From: Paracyclopina nana
Lineage: Eukaryota > Arthropoda > Copepoda > Cyclopoida > Cyclopettidae
Length of the DNA stretch: 64,000 nucleotides
Assembly (NCBI GenBank): GCA_019096065.1
Contig: JAGUCH010000007.1
Coordinates: 5,416,501 to 5,480,500 of the forward strand
Reading direction: 5' to 3'
Both the position numbers and the translations under genes were made by a program. How positions within the stretch are numbered: position 1 is the first letter of the stretch; each line of letters opens with the position of its first letter. This document shows positions 32,701 through 61,065 of this stretch, in pieces. Under the pieces are notes generated by a model. That model made no database searches and had not been told where the DNA came from. It worked only from the letters and a program-made list of their open reading frames with translations.

Positions 32701-34915
32701 TATACTAATAAATGAATTAAAATATGCAAAGCAAACATATTTTTTGCTTTAAGGCTTTCTTTCTTTGGTTCAATTTGAAAAATGGAGGCACCATTTTGCT
32801 TTCAGGTTAAGTTAACATAATTTATTGCACATTGTTGCCAAAATGATAAAAAATTAACAATGCATACTATTATGGATGGTATAATAGATCAAACAAGTTC
32901 TCAGTAATTATGGCACAAATGTAACCCTTGACAACAATTTTTGCCACGCCAGAAAACATGGTCATTGGGGCATTAATCAAGAGGAAACCATGAGGCTCAA
33001 AAGTTCAATTTTCATTTTCAGGTCTCTTCTCAAATTTGCCCTTATTATAGTGTTTGTCATGGTCATTTCAAACAGTATTTACAATTATACAAGCCCAACA
33101 TTCGGTATATCAACATACAAGGACTACGAAGTGCAATATCCGAGTTTTACTATGTGCTTAGAACCAAACAAAGCACACAAGAAGAGCTTTTCTTCCTTTG
33201 ATGAATTCATGAATGAATCATACTCAATCAAGGACTTATTCAATTTCACAATCACATTTGGAGACCAAAATGAGTATAATGTTGACATGTTTAATGAAAC
33301 ACAAGTAAGAGCATTTAAGCTTGAGCAGAAAATTGAGGAGACATTCAGATGTGCTGACTCGACAACTTTCGAAGCCTATCGTTGTGCATCTTTCTATTCA
33401 TCAAATATCAAAGATTATTCTTTCCGGAAGCTACCAACAGTAATTACAAAGAGTTCTTGGAAAATGTTATTTTTTAATAACAATTAATTCATTGAAGGCT
33501 ATAGTTAGTTCTAACAAGAAGCTTGATGATTATGCTTCAATGATTACAATCTACTACCATGAGAGCATGCAGCATCCTTTAAGTGACGTCTTCATAGATT
33601 GGAATGATATACAATTCATATCAACTCATAACATTGACAAAACCTTTGTAGCTGTAGATTTATCTTTGGAAAAGTACAACAAAGTTAGCAGAAGTGGCCA
33701 ATTGTGTGATCATGCAAACTCAATACAATTGACATCATGCATAAATGATTATGTTGAGTCGTACATCAACTGTAGCCTCCCTTGGAGAAAGTACGAACTT
33801 AAATGTACAGAAATAAACATGGTAAACCAATTGTTACTCAAGTAATAACAATGATTTATTGATCAGCAGATCAAAAATGCAAAACCAAAGAGGAATTTTC
33901 GGCATTCAAACAGCTAATGATTGATTTACCATCAAAGGATATTTGCAAATTGAGAAACTGTGAGCAACTCAAAACAAGATTTAAAGTTCTTGCTCAATCA
34001 CCTAGTGAACATAATGTTACGGCAATCATTTTAACTATGGTGGACAAAGAGGTATTACGTATGATGACGATCATTTTATTTGACAATCTGTAGCTTTTTC
34101 TAACAGATTAATGTATTTCAAGAGATATTGGTGTACGGAATCTCGAGTCTCATTTCTGACATTGGTGGATTCATGGGCCTTCTATTAGGCGCAAGTGTCT
34201 TATCAATTTTTGATGAGATCACCGAGTTGATTTGTGCCAAGATGAATATTTTCGCTAAGTCCGTTCATTGAAGAAAAAAGTAGCAATATAGTTCAAAATA
34301 TCTTTGAAAAGCTCTAATTTTTAGCTTCAATTACTTCTTCAATCAATCTTTGAAATAAAGCTTCATTTAGGATGAAATTGGTTTTCCTAGACAAATTGCT
34401 TTACAATATTTATTGGGAGTTAGAAAGCCTGAGGTGCAGTAGAATTTAGTATGACCTCGAATGAATTTTAGGTTCACTTTTTAATCCGGAATTATTGCAC
34501 AAACTATGAACTTCATCCCTCAAGGACCACTTCATGAAACATAAATGACAAAATGATTCGACTCCATGGTTAACGTATCGTAATCTCATTTCAGCTTTAA
34601 ATACTGAATTTAAATAATCATATCCTTTCCAAGTGATCTTTTGGTTATTACATAAGGGGAAAAATGCCAATAATATCATTCAAGTGAGCAAAGTCAAAAA
34701 AGTTATTGAACAATATCTTGGTAAAATAATTGAGATTTTTAGTAGCAAAAACTGAATTTGAGAAACCAAGTAGAACCATTCCATCAAGATTCTTAGCAAG
34801 AAAATTTTTCAATAGAAAAATTCCAATTTTACCTTTCTCTTGGTTCGTTGATGTCATGCACCAAATTCTCGACTTGTTGCGAAGTTAATGAAGGTGAGTT
34901 TAAAAAAGACTCCAT
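29796..34915 (-). CDS. ABHD4/ABHD5-type alpha/beta hydrolase
   Basis: Lipid-metabolising alpha/beta hydrolase related to ABHD4 (N-acyl phospholipid lipase) and ABHD5/CGI-58 (lipase co-activator). Coding exons on the minus strand: 34915-34833, 30894-30809, 30751-29796, giving 374 aa (human proteins 342-349). Motifs: oxyanion region MIHGMGAG, YAIDLPGYARSS, nucleophile elbow GHSFGG (Ser about 169), LILADPWGLP, HCNAHHPSGEAAFH. A Ser nucleophile makes it ABHD4-like or like the single arthropod CGI-58, not vertebrate ABHD5 (Asn). The HX4D motif reads HHVYAN. The two 3' exons are certain. The first exon is my inference: it has acceptor TTTCAG (before 34954), donor AG/GTAAAA, and ends in the phase that exon 2 needs. 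An upstream in-frame ATG at 35100, in a further exon with donor GTAAGT, is an alternative start. Intron 1 encloses two DEG/ENaC genes. Confidence 0.85.
31321..32642 (+). CDS. DEG/ENaC-family sodium channel subunit, copy 1
   Basis: Subunit of a trimeric, typically amiloride-sensitive cation channel (degenerin/ASIC/pickpocket superfamily). Exons: 31321-31604, 31662-31827, 31882-32188, 32243-32424, 32484-32642, in phase, giving 365 aa. The exon 3 end could instead be 32194. TM1 is at about 15-35, followed by YPSFTICLQP (the post-TM1 motif). The ectodomain contains NCSLPW and clustered cysteines. TM2 carries the selectivity-filter GAS at about 341-343 in GGFMGLLLGASVLSIFD. It is clearly shorter than the usual 450-600 aa, and the N-terminal cytoplasmic part is only about ten residues, without the His-Gly gating motif. 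AATAAA at 32676-32681. It lies inside the ABHD intron on the other strand. Confidence 0.85.
32643..32989 (+). promoter_or_regulatory. Spacer between the two channel genes
   Basis: About 350 bp holding the copy 1 poly(A) signal and the presumed copy 2 promoter. No TATA box recognised. Confidence 0.3.
32990..34271 (+). CDS. DEG/ENaC-family sodium channel subunit, copy 2
   Basis: Tandem paralogue of the gene just upstream, with the same architecture and length. Exons: 32990-33439, 33498-33804, 33870-34051, 34107-34271, giving 367 aa. The third and fourth coding blocks (307 and 182 nt) are exactly the same size as in copy 1. TM2 again reads GGFMGLLLGASVLSIFDE with the GAS filter. Copy 2 lacks the first intron of copy 1: the coding sequence runs straight through at the homologous codon (GDQNE), with no length change. 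Frames are open throughout, so both copies look functional. AATAAA at 34354-34359. They probably co-assemble or are recent duplicates; substrate and tissue are unknown. Confidence 0.85.
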
Positions 34916-34954
34916 TTTTCTAAGCGGTCCACTTAACAGATTTTGAATGCACAC

Positions 34955-36180
34955 CTGAAATGACATTGTCCTTATCATAATTGATTTTTGTTCACAATGA
35001 CTTTAATCAAGGTGATGACGTAAATGTCAACAAAAGTTACGTAATATCGTTTCTTAATATCATTACCATAATTTGAAGCACTTACCGTCCATGACCCCAT
35101 TAAGAATCTACATAAAGGACAACTCCACTTGATATGACAAGATTCATGTAATTAATACATTTATTTTTGTAAAAACTACAAATTGTGTAATTTCATAACA
35201 TACCGGATCGTGAAACTAACTCGAGCTTCAAAAGTGAGTGGCGGAATATTGCCTCTTTTGCGAACATTTCTATTAGCTTTTTTATTAAATATTGATTTGA
35301 TCACATTTGATTATTTGAAGCGCTACTAATCTTTTAAAAAGAGTTATTAAATGCCTTTTAAGCAGCCAACAGAAGAAGATTTGTTTGATAGTTGTCTTGA
35401 AAAATGTTAGCTCGGTCTTCAAATTCAGTGTCGTATTTTGACGCAAAATCTTCTTTTTCAAAACGCGAGCTTGCTATGCTTAGAAAAAATTGAATTGAAC
35501 CGATCAAGTTTTTGAATTTATCTGTTAGATGAATGTTCTATTTTCGTTGCGGAGTCATTGCTAATATTTGGCCTGAGTCAACAACATTTCGCTCTTTCCG
35601 GTAAGTGAAATTACATAATCTCTAAACCTACTCGCCATGAAAACTCGGTAAAAAAGAAAGCTCATCAAAAATTGCTGGAAGGCTCTAAAATCTTAAAATT
35701 CGCCAACTTTCAGTTTATTAAAAATATAGTCTTTTTTTAAAAATAAGCAAAACCATTAACGGTTTTTAATAGTCTGCTTGCGTGATCAGAGGTTCAGCGA
35801 TTTTAACGTAAATTGTTGCAGATCTCATTGAGATCTTAGCAGTTATCGAACTGATTTTTCAATTTTCCTGCCTGTCGCCGTCCGGGAAAACAGAAAAAAG
35901 CAACAATTTGCAGCTCCAACGTTATTGCACTATTGCAGTGCTTTTTCCATCCTGATGATCAAGTGGTGGACCGCTGATCTCCTGGAGTAAATACAGATTG
36001 GACCTACTCGTATAGAACTTCAACAACCATCATCGTCTCCAAGGGATCCCTTGACTTGGACCTACGCCGGGGCTATTCTGATTAACGAAGTTATCATCAT
36101 GAAAGACCGACTTTTTTGTCTTGAAGAACATGATAACAGCATTACAGCTGATTTTCCTCTTGCCCTTTGGATGACTGTGA
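34955..36180. other. Upstream region of the ABHD gene
   Basis: A possible 5' exon of the ABHD gene ends at 35086 (donor GTAAGT on the minus strand). It contains an in-frame ATG at 35100 and stays open upstream with several cysteines. The rest shows no gene. Confidence 0.4.
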
Positions 36181-36830
36181 CTGACGAGGAATTCAAAGAC
36201 TCACTAAGGATTGACTTGGATCTTTTAAGACCTACTGGATCTCCTGTGGCTGACTTGGCTCTCTTAAGTCTGACATGGATCTCTGCGATTGGCTCGGATC
36301 TCCTAGGCTGACTTGAGAGCTTTTTAAAGACTTCAGTCTCTATGACTGTTCAGAATCTCTATGACTGACTTGAATCTCTATGACTGACTTGAATCTCTAT
36401 GACTGACTTGAATCTCTATGACTGACTTGAATCTCTATGACTTGACTTGGATCTCCATGACTGACTTGAATCTCTGTGACTGACTTGAATCTCTATGACT
36501 GACTTGAATCTTTATGACTGACTTGAATCTCTATGACTGACTTGAATCTCTATGACTTGACTTGGATCTCTATGACTTGACTTGAATCTCTATGACTTGA
36601 CTTGAATCTCTATGACTTGACTTGAATCTCTATGACTGACTTGAATCTCTATCACTGACTTGCATCTCTATGACTGACTAGAATCTCTATGACTTGACTT
36701 GGATCTCTATGACTTGACTTGGATCTCCATGACTGACTTGAATCTCTGTGACTGACTTGAATCTCTATGACTGACTTGAATCTCTATGACTGACTTGAAT
36801 CTCTTTGACTGATCCGAGCCTCTGACTTGG
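36180..36830. repeat. 19-20-bp minisatellite
   Basis: Unit GAATCTCTATGACTGACTT with a TGACTTGACTT variant of 20 bp, about 25 copies in 36330-36820. Upstream (from about 36180) the units decay to TTGACTTGGATCT-like words, so the array is older than its homogeneous core. Confidence 0.92.
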
Positions 36831-37585
36831 GCTGCAAGAAAGAGTGACTTACTTCATAGGATTACGCCTTTAATTGGATGCTGGAATTATGCTCCATATC
36901 ATTAGAAGAGCAGGCAACCCTGAAATTAATGAAGGTAAGCCTCCAATAATTGGAGTTCTTCTCAATTTCCCCCCTTAGATATTGCACATAGGAAGAGAGC
37001 TATATATTTTGGCTTCAACCAAAAAAATAACAAACAAGCTGGGAAATGAAAAGGATCATAGCTAAGGAAGAAATGTATCCAATGTTGCCATTTTTGTCTC
37101 AATGTGGTAAAAAAGAAGAGATTGGAAAGGGTGGGATTAGCAGGTTTCTCTTGTGTGAAATTGGATAGTTGACAAAATCCTGCTTTCCCATCAATTACTT
37201 TAATTAATGTCACATCTTCTCATTATTTTATCCCAAGCCTCGATTAATGAGAGCATTATTTACCCACTTGAGTTGTGAGACTAGGAGAACTTTCTACTTT
37301 GGCCTTAGCTTTGAAAGTTGATGTAGAAGATGAATATTAAGCAAAAATCATTTCTAGAATATTTTATTCAGGCTGAAAATGCCTTCAAAAATATGAAAAC
37401 ATTTAAATATCATCTTAGGTAGTAGCATGTTTGTTGCATTCGGGCCAATTTTATTTTACTTCAGTAGCATGCCAACTATTCAAAAAGATGCAACAGTATA
37501 TATAGAAGTGGTAGAGTGTGTCAAGTGCACTTGTGTTGCAGTCTACTTCTCTACTTGAAAAGCTTAATGTTATTACTAAGTGTAT
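36831..37585. other. Intergenic with a TATA box
   Basis: AT-rich and no gene. TATATATAG at 37497-37505 lies about 85 bp upstream of the small open frame at 37586 and would suit it as a promoter. Confidence 0.35.
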
Positions 37586-37816
37586 ATGCCTTTTTTCTCG
37601 CGCAAGAAGAAGGTAATACAGAATGGAATTTACATAATCGGATTCCTTATGTTATTAGGATTCTTTTTCAGTTCAATACTGCAGCTCTTTGCTCATACGA
37701 TACTTAAATTCGACAACAACCTAATCAATTTCGCGAGTTTTTTCAAATTTTCTGTACCGGCCCGGCCGCCTTGCTGTGTAGCATCACTTTTAGGGCATGA
37801 GCAGCGCCACCTATAA
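37586..37816 (+). CDS. Possible 76-aa membrane protein
   Basis: A short frame starting ATGCCTTTTTTC. It has a basic start (SRKKK), one long hydrophobic segment (about residues 15-38) and a Cys/Pro-containing tail. Support is circumstantial: a TATA box about 85 bp upstream and AATAAA at 37822-37827, a few bases after the stop. No family recognised. AAG/GTAATACAG inside the frame could be an intron donor, which would change the product. It may be a chance frame. Confidence 0.28.
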   Translation: MPFFSRKKKVIQNGIYIIGFLMLLGFFFSSILQLFAHTILKFDNNLINFASFFKFSVPARPPCCVASLLGHEQRHL

Positions 37817-37827
37817 TTGGAAATAAA

Positions 37828-40505
37828 TTACTCTTTCAATTTTTAAAAGTTTTCATATCATCGAGAGGTTTTCCACTTCTTCCACTTTAAAAATCAGCTG
37901 GCCTTTCTCTTTTTTTGCCTGAATTTCAATTTTCCAAAATGGATATGCTATAAATTAGATGTTCTCGTCCACAGCAAAAGTGGCCCATTTTTGTGACTAT
38001 TTGTAGTTTTTTGCCCTTTTAAGATGGCATCATGGACACAAAAGAGACTGCTGCTTTCTTTTATACAACTGTAGTAGAAAGTCCATTTTTTCTGCCATTA
38101 TTCAGCAGCTTTCAATTTCTAGGCCAAGCTTGTTTGCAGAGACAGAAAGTGATCTCCAAAGAGAAATCTCCTTTTATGAGACCCTAAACTAGGAGCGTTC
38201 TTTTATCAAGTTTATCCAGTGACGTTCAAAGCTGATTTCTTTTAAAAGCAGGATTTCCACAAAAAGAGCTGAAAAACTTATCAAAGGATAAACACCAAGT
38301 ATCAAAAAGTGTTTTATTGTGCATAATTTGTTCCAAAGCCAAAAAAGGCAGAAATAAGCAGCAAAATTAAAAGTAGCTTTAAATCCGCTTAGAAATAGGA
38401 TTTGGCTAAATTAAGTCTGCATACTCTGAAAATTAGGTTTTTTGCAAGCCTCTTTTTCCAAAGGTGCTTAACCAAAGTTAGCGACGTTGAGTGTGCCAAA
38501 ACTGAAAGTTTGTTGCCAAAAAGCACCAATATTTGCAGCAGTGAAAGCCAAGTGTATTGTCATCAATAGTTTATAGCATATCGAGCCATAATATTTTCTA
38601 CTTTTGAGAAATGGCCCTCCTGTCTTTGATTTGTCAATATTATTTAATTGATTTGTTTTTATTTATTACTTTTATTTGACTTTCAACAAATGATAATCAA
38701 TGAAGCGCTTTTTAATGAGCAATGATTAAAATCTTTAAAAAAAACATATTTTAAGTTCATTATTTTGAAACCATGGGTTTTGCCAAAAAGCTATAAAATG
38801 ATAAGACACAAAAAATTAGTTGAAGTACATTTCTGGCTGTATTCTGAAACTTTTGGAAAATTGCCTAGCCTTGAAATTGAAGGATAACAGGGATGAACTT
38901 TAAATGCACCAGTGTTCAAAACTGCAATTGGCCTTTAGTTTTTGTGCAACAGCTGTAGCAGAGAACTACCAGGAAAGTGAAAGCAATTGGCTTTAACTAA
39001 ATTATGAGACAATTGTTTTCCCACCTACAAAAGTTGAGAAGGGTCAATAGAATCAACACTTGGCAATCAACAAGGTAAAAGTTTGCTTCTTCTTTTGCTA
39101 AAGGAAGAGTTAGGTAAAACTTTCCTTGAGAAAACTCAACTTTTTCCCTTGTAATTCTTGAGATTTTGCTGTTGTCATGTTGTACCAAAATGACTGTGTG
39201 TTTTCTGAATCTTGTTTAGAATGGTGAGTGTTTTCATTAATTTTCATTCTCAAGTTTCTGAGACTTGGCGAATGACATGATACCCTGTTGTTTTGATCTT
39301 CTCAGCTTGTAAACAAAACTGAAATTGGTCAGGGCCATATACATAAATAATATGAGCTAAATTATGAATTGAAGTAAGGATCTTTCCATTTTACTTTTGA
39401 AAGACATTTGGAAGTAATTATATTAAAGGCTAATTTCAATACTGAGGAAAATTAATTGATTTTTCAGCTTTTAAAGCTGTAAGATTACATCTTATTTTTT
39501 TTGGAAAAAATTGTTAAAAATGAAAGTGTGATCAAAAAAAGGAAAATGTGTCATAGTTAGATATTGTGTCAATTTTTCATTGTGTTTGTATGTTTGAAAC
39601 TCGATCTTTGGCCGAGATTTCTATTCTCTTTACCAGTTGTTATTTCTTCGTTAATGTCATGGCTTTCTTTTTGATTGCATGACTGTGCCAGTTTTTTGGC
39701 CACCTTTACCAGTCGTAATAATCAATTCTGTCCATTGATAATACTCTGTGACATACTTTTTTGTCAAATAATGAGAGAGAAATATTTCTCGCAATATTCC
39801 ATGGTAAGGCTTGTATAATTGTTAGCAAAGTTTGCTTGTGTGCTTTTGGAAATAAATTAATTGCTTGCATGTTCTCTGCTTTTCCCAATTGTTTACTTGT
39901 GTGCGTTTTAGTTTCTCAAGTTGTTGGTTATTATTGGGCTATATTTTGTGCTGAGCTATTGATGTTTGTCATTTGGCCCATTGTTGCTAAAAAATATTTT
40001 AAATTATTGATGTCTGAACCATAAATACTGCAATTGGATATTCCATTTAAAAAGATCAAAAATATTTATAGCTAAAAAAGCTAATTAGATTGTCTATTAC
40101 AGATAAGAATTAAAAATTAACATTCAACAATAAATCAATAATTTACAGTTAAATTAGAATCAAAGGAAAAATTGTTGTTTCAGTCAATTTAAGCAATTTT
40201 AAGTATCTACATACTTACACGGCTTGTTATTGTAAGTTTGGGTTTATTTGCCTATTTTTAGTCAGGAAATCCTATTTTGAACTAGCTTTCACCATTTTTA
40301 TGACAAGCAGAGAGACAAATTGGTTTCAAAGCACAAGGTTGCTGTCCTCAGGGGCCAAATTTGTCTCTCTTATAGCACGATGCACCAAAATAAAAAAGCC
40401 CTTTTTAAAGACATTTCGTTTTCGTTCAAAAACTTGTTATTTTTTCTACTCACAATTAATCTTGATTTACTGGAGGCTCAGTTTATTTATTTGATATTCG
40501 CTCTA
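37828..40505. other. Intergenic, no gene seen
   Basis: AT-rich. At 40309-40372 AGAGAGACAAATTGG and CCAAATTTGTCTCTCT form an inverted pair with a 33-bp loop. No coding exon supported. Confidence 0.5.
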
Positions 40506-41436
40506 ATGGTGACACAAACCTGTCATAATTCAGTTCAAGTATTTGGGTCAACTTTCGATATTAGAATTTGACCTCTCTTTTTTCGGTGTCGTCGTCAGCT
40601 GTAAGTTGCCTTAATATCTTTTCAAAAATTCATGCGAAAAGTGTGATAGTTCTCATGAAATTTGCATAATTGATCCTTCTCTCAGGATAATTACTAATTA
40701 TGTTAGCAAAGCATACGGGTTGTTAAATGAAATAGTTCTTTCAGATCAGTAGTTATATTCTATAAAGGAAGTTTCATTGTAGTTCTTGTCATAAATAAAT
40801 TAAGACGTTCCGCAGTGTGCAACAATTCGGCCATTTGTCAAAGAAAGGGGAAAAAATGCAACTAAAATTAAATATAAAAAGTTGTCCAATCAAGTTGAAC
40901 TGAATACTTGATTGCTTGGAGTAAGCTTTATTTTAAGCCCAGTTGCGGCGCTAGGGGGCGCTGCTTAAATTCGAACACCAAATTTTGGCGTATGAAGCGG
41001 GTTCATAGAAGTTTCCGCTTTTCTTGATTCTTTCATGAATAGTCAGAGTAATAAAAGGTTACATTACAATCTTTCTAGCACCATTGAAGTAGATCAGACC
41101 CGAAAAAAGCAAAAAATCCAAAATATGGGCTCAAATTACCATAAAAAAGATTGCCATTCCCACTCACACAAATGTAGACAGACAATTATTCAGCCACTAC
41201 AGATATCTTTAAGGAGTTATTTCTTTCCCTTTTGGCAAATTTCTTGCTATGATATAATATTTTCAGGAATTCACTACAGAAAAAGTTCAAAATTGCAATT
41301 TAGGTTTAGTTTAGATTATTACGTAACCTAATGGCTTTAAGAGCGCCAATCATCTAACGCCATCTGTGGCGGTTTCGACAACTAAATTGGCACAGTGCAA
41401 GCAATCAAGTATTGTGAAAGGTTTGTGTCACCATCT
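40506..41436. repeat. Nested inverted repeats, possible degraded element
   Basis: ATGGTGACACAAACCT (about 40506-40521) is repeated inverted at about 41421-41436. AATACTTGATTGCTTG (about 40903-40918) is repeated inverted at about 41397-41412. Both are perfect 16-mers. No flanking target duplication or transposase frame found. Confidence 0.55.
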
Positions 41437-42599
41437 GAGAAAATGACAAGAAAATAAACAAATCTCACGAAAAATCAAGATTTGTTGTAACTTAGAAAAA
41501 TTTAAAAAATTGCGCCCTCTATCATCTATGTATTCAATGTCGATATTATTCTTGCACTTGTTTTTGGCCTGTAAAAAAACCAGCTGTCAATCCAAGGATT
41601 TCAGAAATCCCATAAAGAGAATCCACATCAACAAATCTGAAAGCCCTTGACCAGAACTAGCGTTCATTTGTATTCTGGTACCAGGAAAATCTCGATGAAA
41701 CCCTCAGTTTTCCTTGGCTATACAATTTCATGCGCTACAGCTGAATGCCAAGTTGAAAGCTTGCAAGTGAGCCTTGTGAGACATTAGCTAATCAGGCAAA
41801 AAACTATTTTTCTAGTGGAAAACATAAACCCCATGAAAGCATGAGGCCCTTATTAGTACTTGGTAAAAATCTAAGGACCTACTTCACAACAGCCTAGGTG
41901 ATGAAAGTAGATGAACGCCTCATTAAAAAGAGATGCTTGGAGAAGCGTAATTGGAAAGCAGAGCCAATTGAGCAATTCATCTATCTTTTAATTACGTTTC
42001 TTAAGTCTTGAGAAAGATTTGTGGCCATTTCAGCCTTTTTTCACTCAGAGGGCAAATTCTTTGGAATCACTGCTCCATTCTGTGTCATAGATATTTTGGG
42101 CAGAAAAACTCATTTCAACTATACATATATGGTTATTTTAAGACATTTTTTAATCACTTATTCCTACTGTGCTAATAACAAAGTTCAACTTAAAACAGAC
42201 TAAAAAGGGAACTTTCTTGATATGCTACCAAAAGAGAGCCAGTTCACATAAACACATGGGTTTTTCTATGCACCCAGCTCGTGGGACATTTTTGAGCCAC
42301 TTATTCCCATGGTGCATAAAATATGAATCAACCAGCAAAACTGACTTTTTAATTTTAGTTTATTTCCAAGTACCAATTCATTTATGTTTTTTCTAGAGTT
42401 TGCTCCCATTGTGCAAGTTTTTACTCTGAGCTATTGGGACTTTTTGAGTCATATATTCCCACTGTGCATCTAAAAAATCCAACACCTCTGTAAACCAAAA
42501 GAAGGTCAAGAATATGTTGAATGACTTTCAAACCTTTTCTAGCACATGATAGCAAGGTAGGTTTTTTTTCGGGCGCTTGCTCCCAGTGTGCACTTTTTT
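41437..42599. repeat. Upstream region with dispersed TTCCCA(N)TGTGCA words
   Basis: Variants of CCCATTGTGCA occur near 42161, 42304, 42403, 42458 and 42581, each preceded by CTTAT/CATAT or GCT. Otherwise AT-rich with no gene. Confidence 0.4.
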
Positions 42600-42946
42600 C
42601 TACTGTCACTGAAAAAGCGGAGAGAGAGAGAGTAAGGAGAGCTCGCGCTCTTTACCAAAATGTAGCAGCTTCTACTGTAGTATACTACATCAGTATAGCA
42701 TACAGGCCCGAAGGCCGTCGAATTATACGACACAGCTAGTCGAGAAGAGCCGCTCACCGAGAAAAGAGAGAAGAAAGGACGTTTCGGCCTTCAAGTCGAG
42801 CTGAAAAAACAGAAAGAAGAAGAATTGTTATGGAGGAATGGCGAGAAAATTATTGCCCTCATCGGCTGATTTTGAAAAGTGTGTCAACCGGCGGCATGCA
42901 GAGTTTGTCTCACTTTTTTTGAGTGACCCTCAATTGAAGATATAAC
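42600..42946 (+). promoter_or_regulatory. Promoter / 5' UTR of the adenylyl cyclase gene
   Basis: A more GC-rich segment with a GA run (GGAGAGAGAGAGAG, about 42620-42634) followed by GAGCTCGCGCTC, directly before the first coding exon. GA-repeat plus CpG content suggests a GAGA-type or Inr promoter. The transcription start is unknown. Confidence 0.4.
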
Positions 42947-59457
<16,511 letters not shown>

Positions 59458-59595
59458 TTAATGATTATAATTGATAATTTGATTTTTCCTTTGCTTTTCT
59501 ATGGATGCATGCTGATCAGATTACGCTACAATTATTAGTGATATACATAACCTAAATACTACTATGCATAATATGTACCTTTTTGAGACGCTTTA

Positions 59596-59601
59596 AATAA
59601 A
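59596..59601 (+). terminator. Poly(A) signal of the cyclase gene
   Basis: AATAAA about 140 bp after the stop codon. Confidence 0.7.
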
Positions 59602-61065
59602 ATATCGGAACTTTTCCCCGTGTGATCACGCAACCTCCCACTTATTTATTTGAAATTATTTCTTATCTCGGTCTATTGAACGTGTGCGTATTTTTGTGTA
59701 CATACATAGCACATGTACTCTTTGGCATCGATTTATTTCAAAAATGTACTTGCTACTTTTTTAAATTAATGCCAAAAGATTGAAGTTAGAGTTGGATAAC
59801 TCCAAATTTTGCTTTCAGTTTCAAAACGGAAATTAAATGATTTGATCTTTAGCAATGCGACCTTTAAAAACTTGTCCATTTTCCCCTGAGGGGATTTTTC
59901 CAGATCCTAATTTTTTGAATGGCTTTGCCACTTTAGGTCAAGTTGAAGGTCAGATCGATCCAATTTTTAGTGATGTGATGAACCAGTTTAGTTCTAAACA
60001 AGTTTTCAGGTTATGGAAGAAGTGTATAAATATTTGCATTGTTATGCTTGATGTAATATTTGCATCTGATTGAACAGTAGGAAAATTCCCTACTGGACTC
60101 TCGGATTTTTCATTGTTGTCATGCTTTTCAGGTTTGACTTGATGAATTCCTAAAAATAAATGCATTGTTTTCATTTCTATAGATAATAATTCTTAGTTAT
60201 ATATTCCTTCGCTACCTTCATCATCTGATTTCGAAAAACATCGATATGAAAAATATATTCCACTTTAAAAAATTTTTGTCCCTAAAAATGCAAAAAAAAA
60301 AAAAAAAAAAAGATACTTATGAAACACGATATCATTCAATCGTGCATTCAGCATCGAAAACTAGATTTTTGGAAATTTTTTTTTTAGAAAAAAAATTCTT
60401 TTCAAGATTTCCTTATCACATCGACTTTTGCGTTTAAGGCTGCGTTCAGCTGCGCCTAGAAATTCTTTCCATGGGGTTCCCCCAAGTTCCATGTACCGAA
60501 GGTGGGAGGGGCTTATTTTAAGACGCATTTGCTTGGGTACATCACGTTATTTATAGAAACTCTCAATTGTCACAATCTTGACACCTGTAAAATTTCCCAT
60601 TTTCCTCCATTTTGAAATTGGGGTTGGTCAGTCATTGCTAAGCTGACTGAAGGGTTTCGGAGAGGCAAAGTGTAATCTGCTTTGAACCAGAAATTGGAAA
60701 ACTGCAACTATCACAAATATTATATCTGTGTGGGCCGATGCTGTCCTTTTGTGGAAAAATTCAAACATACTCATTTAGTGACTAAATAGAAAAAAATGAA
60801 TGACTTATTGAAGCTGTCAATTATACCTGTTTCCCTTTTTTTACTTGCCTGCCTTCGATGAAATTCGATCAAATCAAGTGCAAAAATAGTTTTTGAAGTC
60901 AATTAAAAAGTCCATTTCTGGTGCTCTTTTTCAAGTGGATTTATAATGAACTTGAATTCATTCATAATTTTTTAATCTTGTATTTTTAGCTTTTCAGGTT
61001 TTTAGATTGTTGTTGGAGATATGAAATATTTTGAGAGCTTTAAAAATAAAACGCTCTTTATATAG
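59602..61065. other. Intergenic
   Basis: No supported gene. A pure A-run of about 20 (60292-60311) may be a retroposon tail. A more GC-rich patch with unknown function is at about 60435-60560. Confidence 0.45.

Noticed and set aside
34446-34679. Minus-strand open frame as the next ABHD exon after 34833
   Set aside because: The only available acceptor gives the wrong phase, while the exon at 30894 fits the phase and the protein family.
39761-40024. 87-codon hydrophobic open frame
   Set aside because: It has no ATG near its start, no promoter or poly(A) context and biased AT-rich codons.
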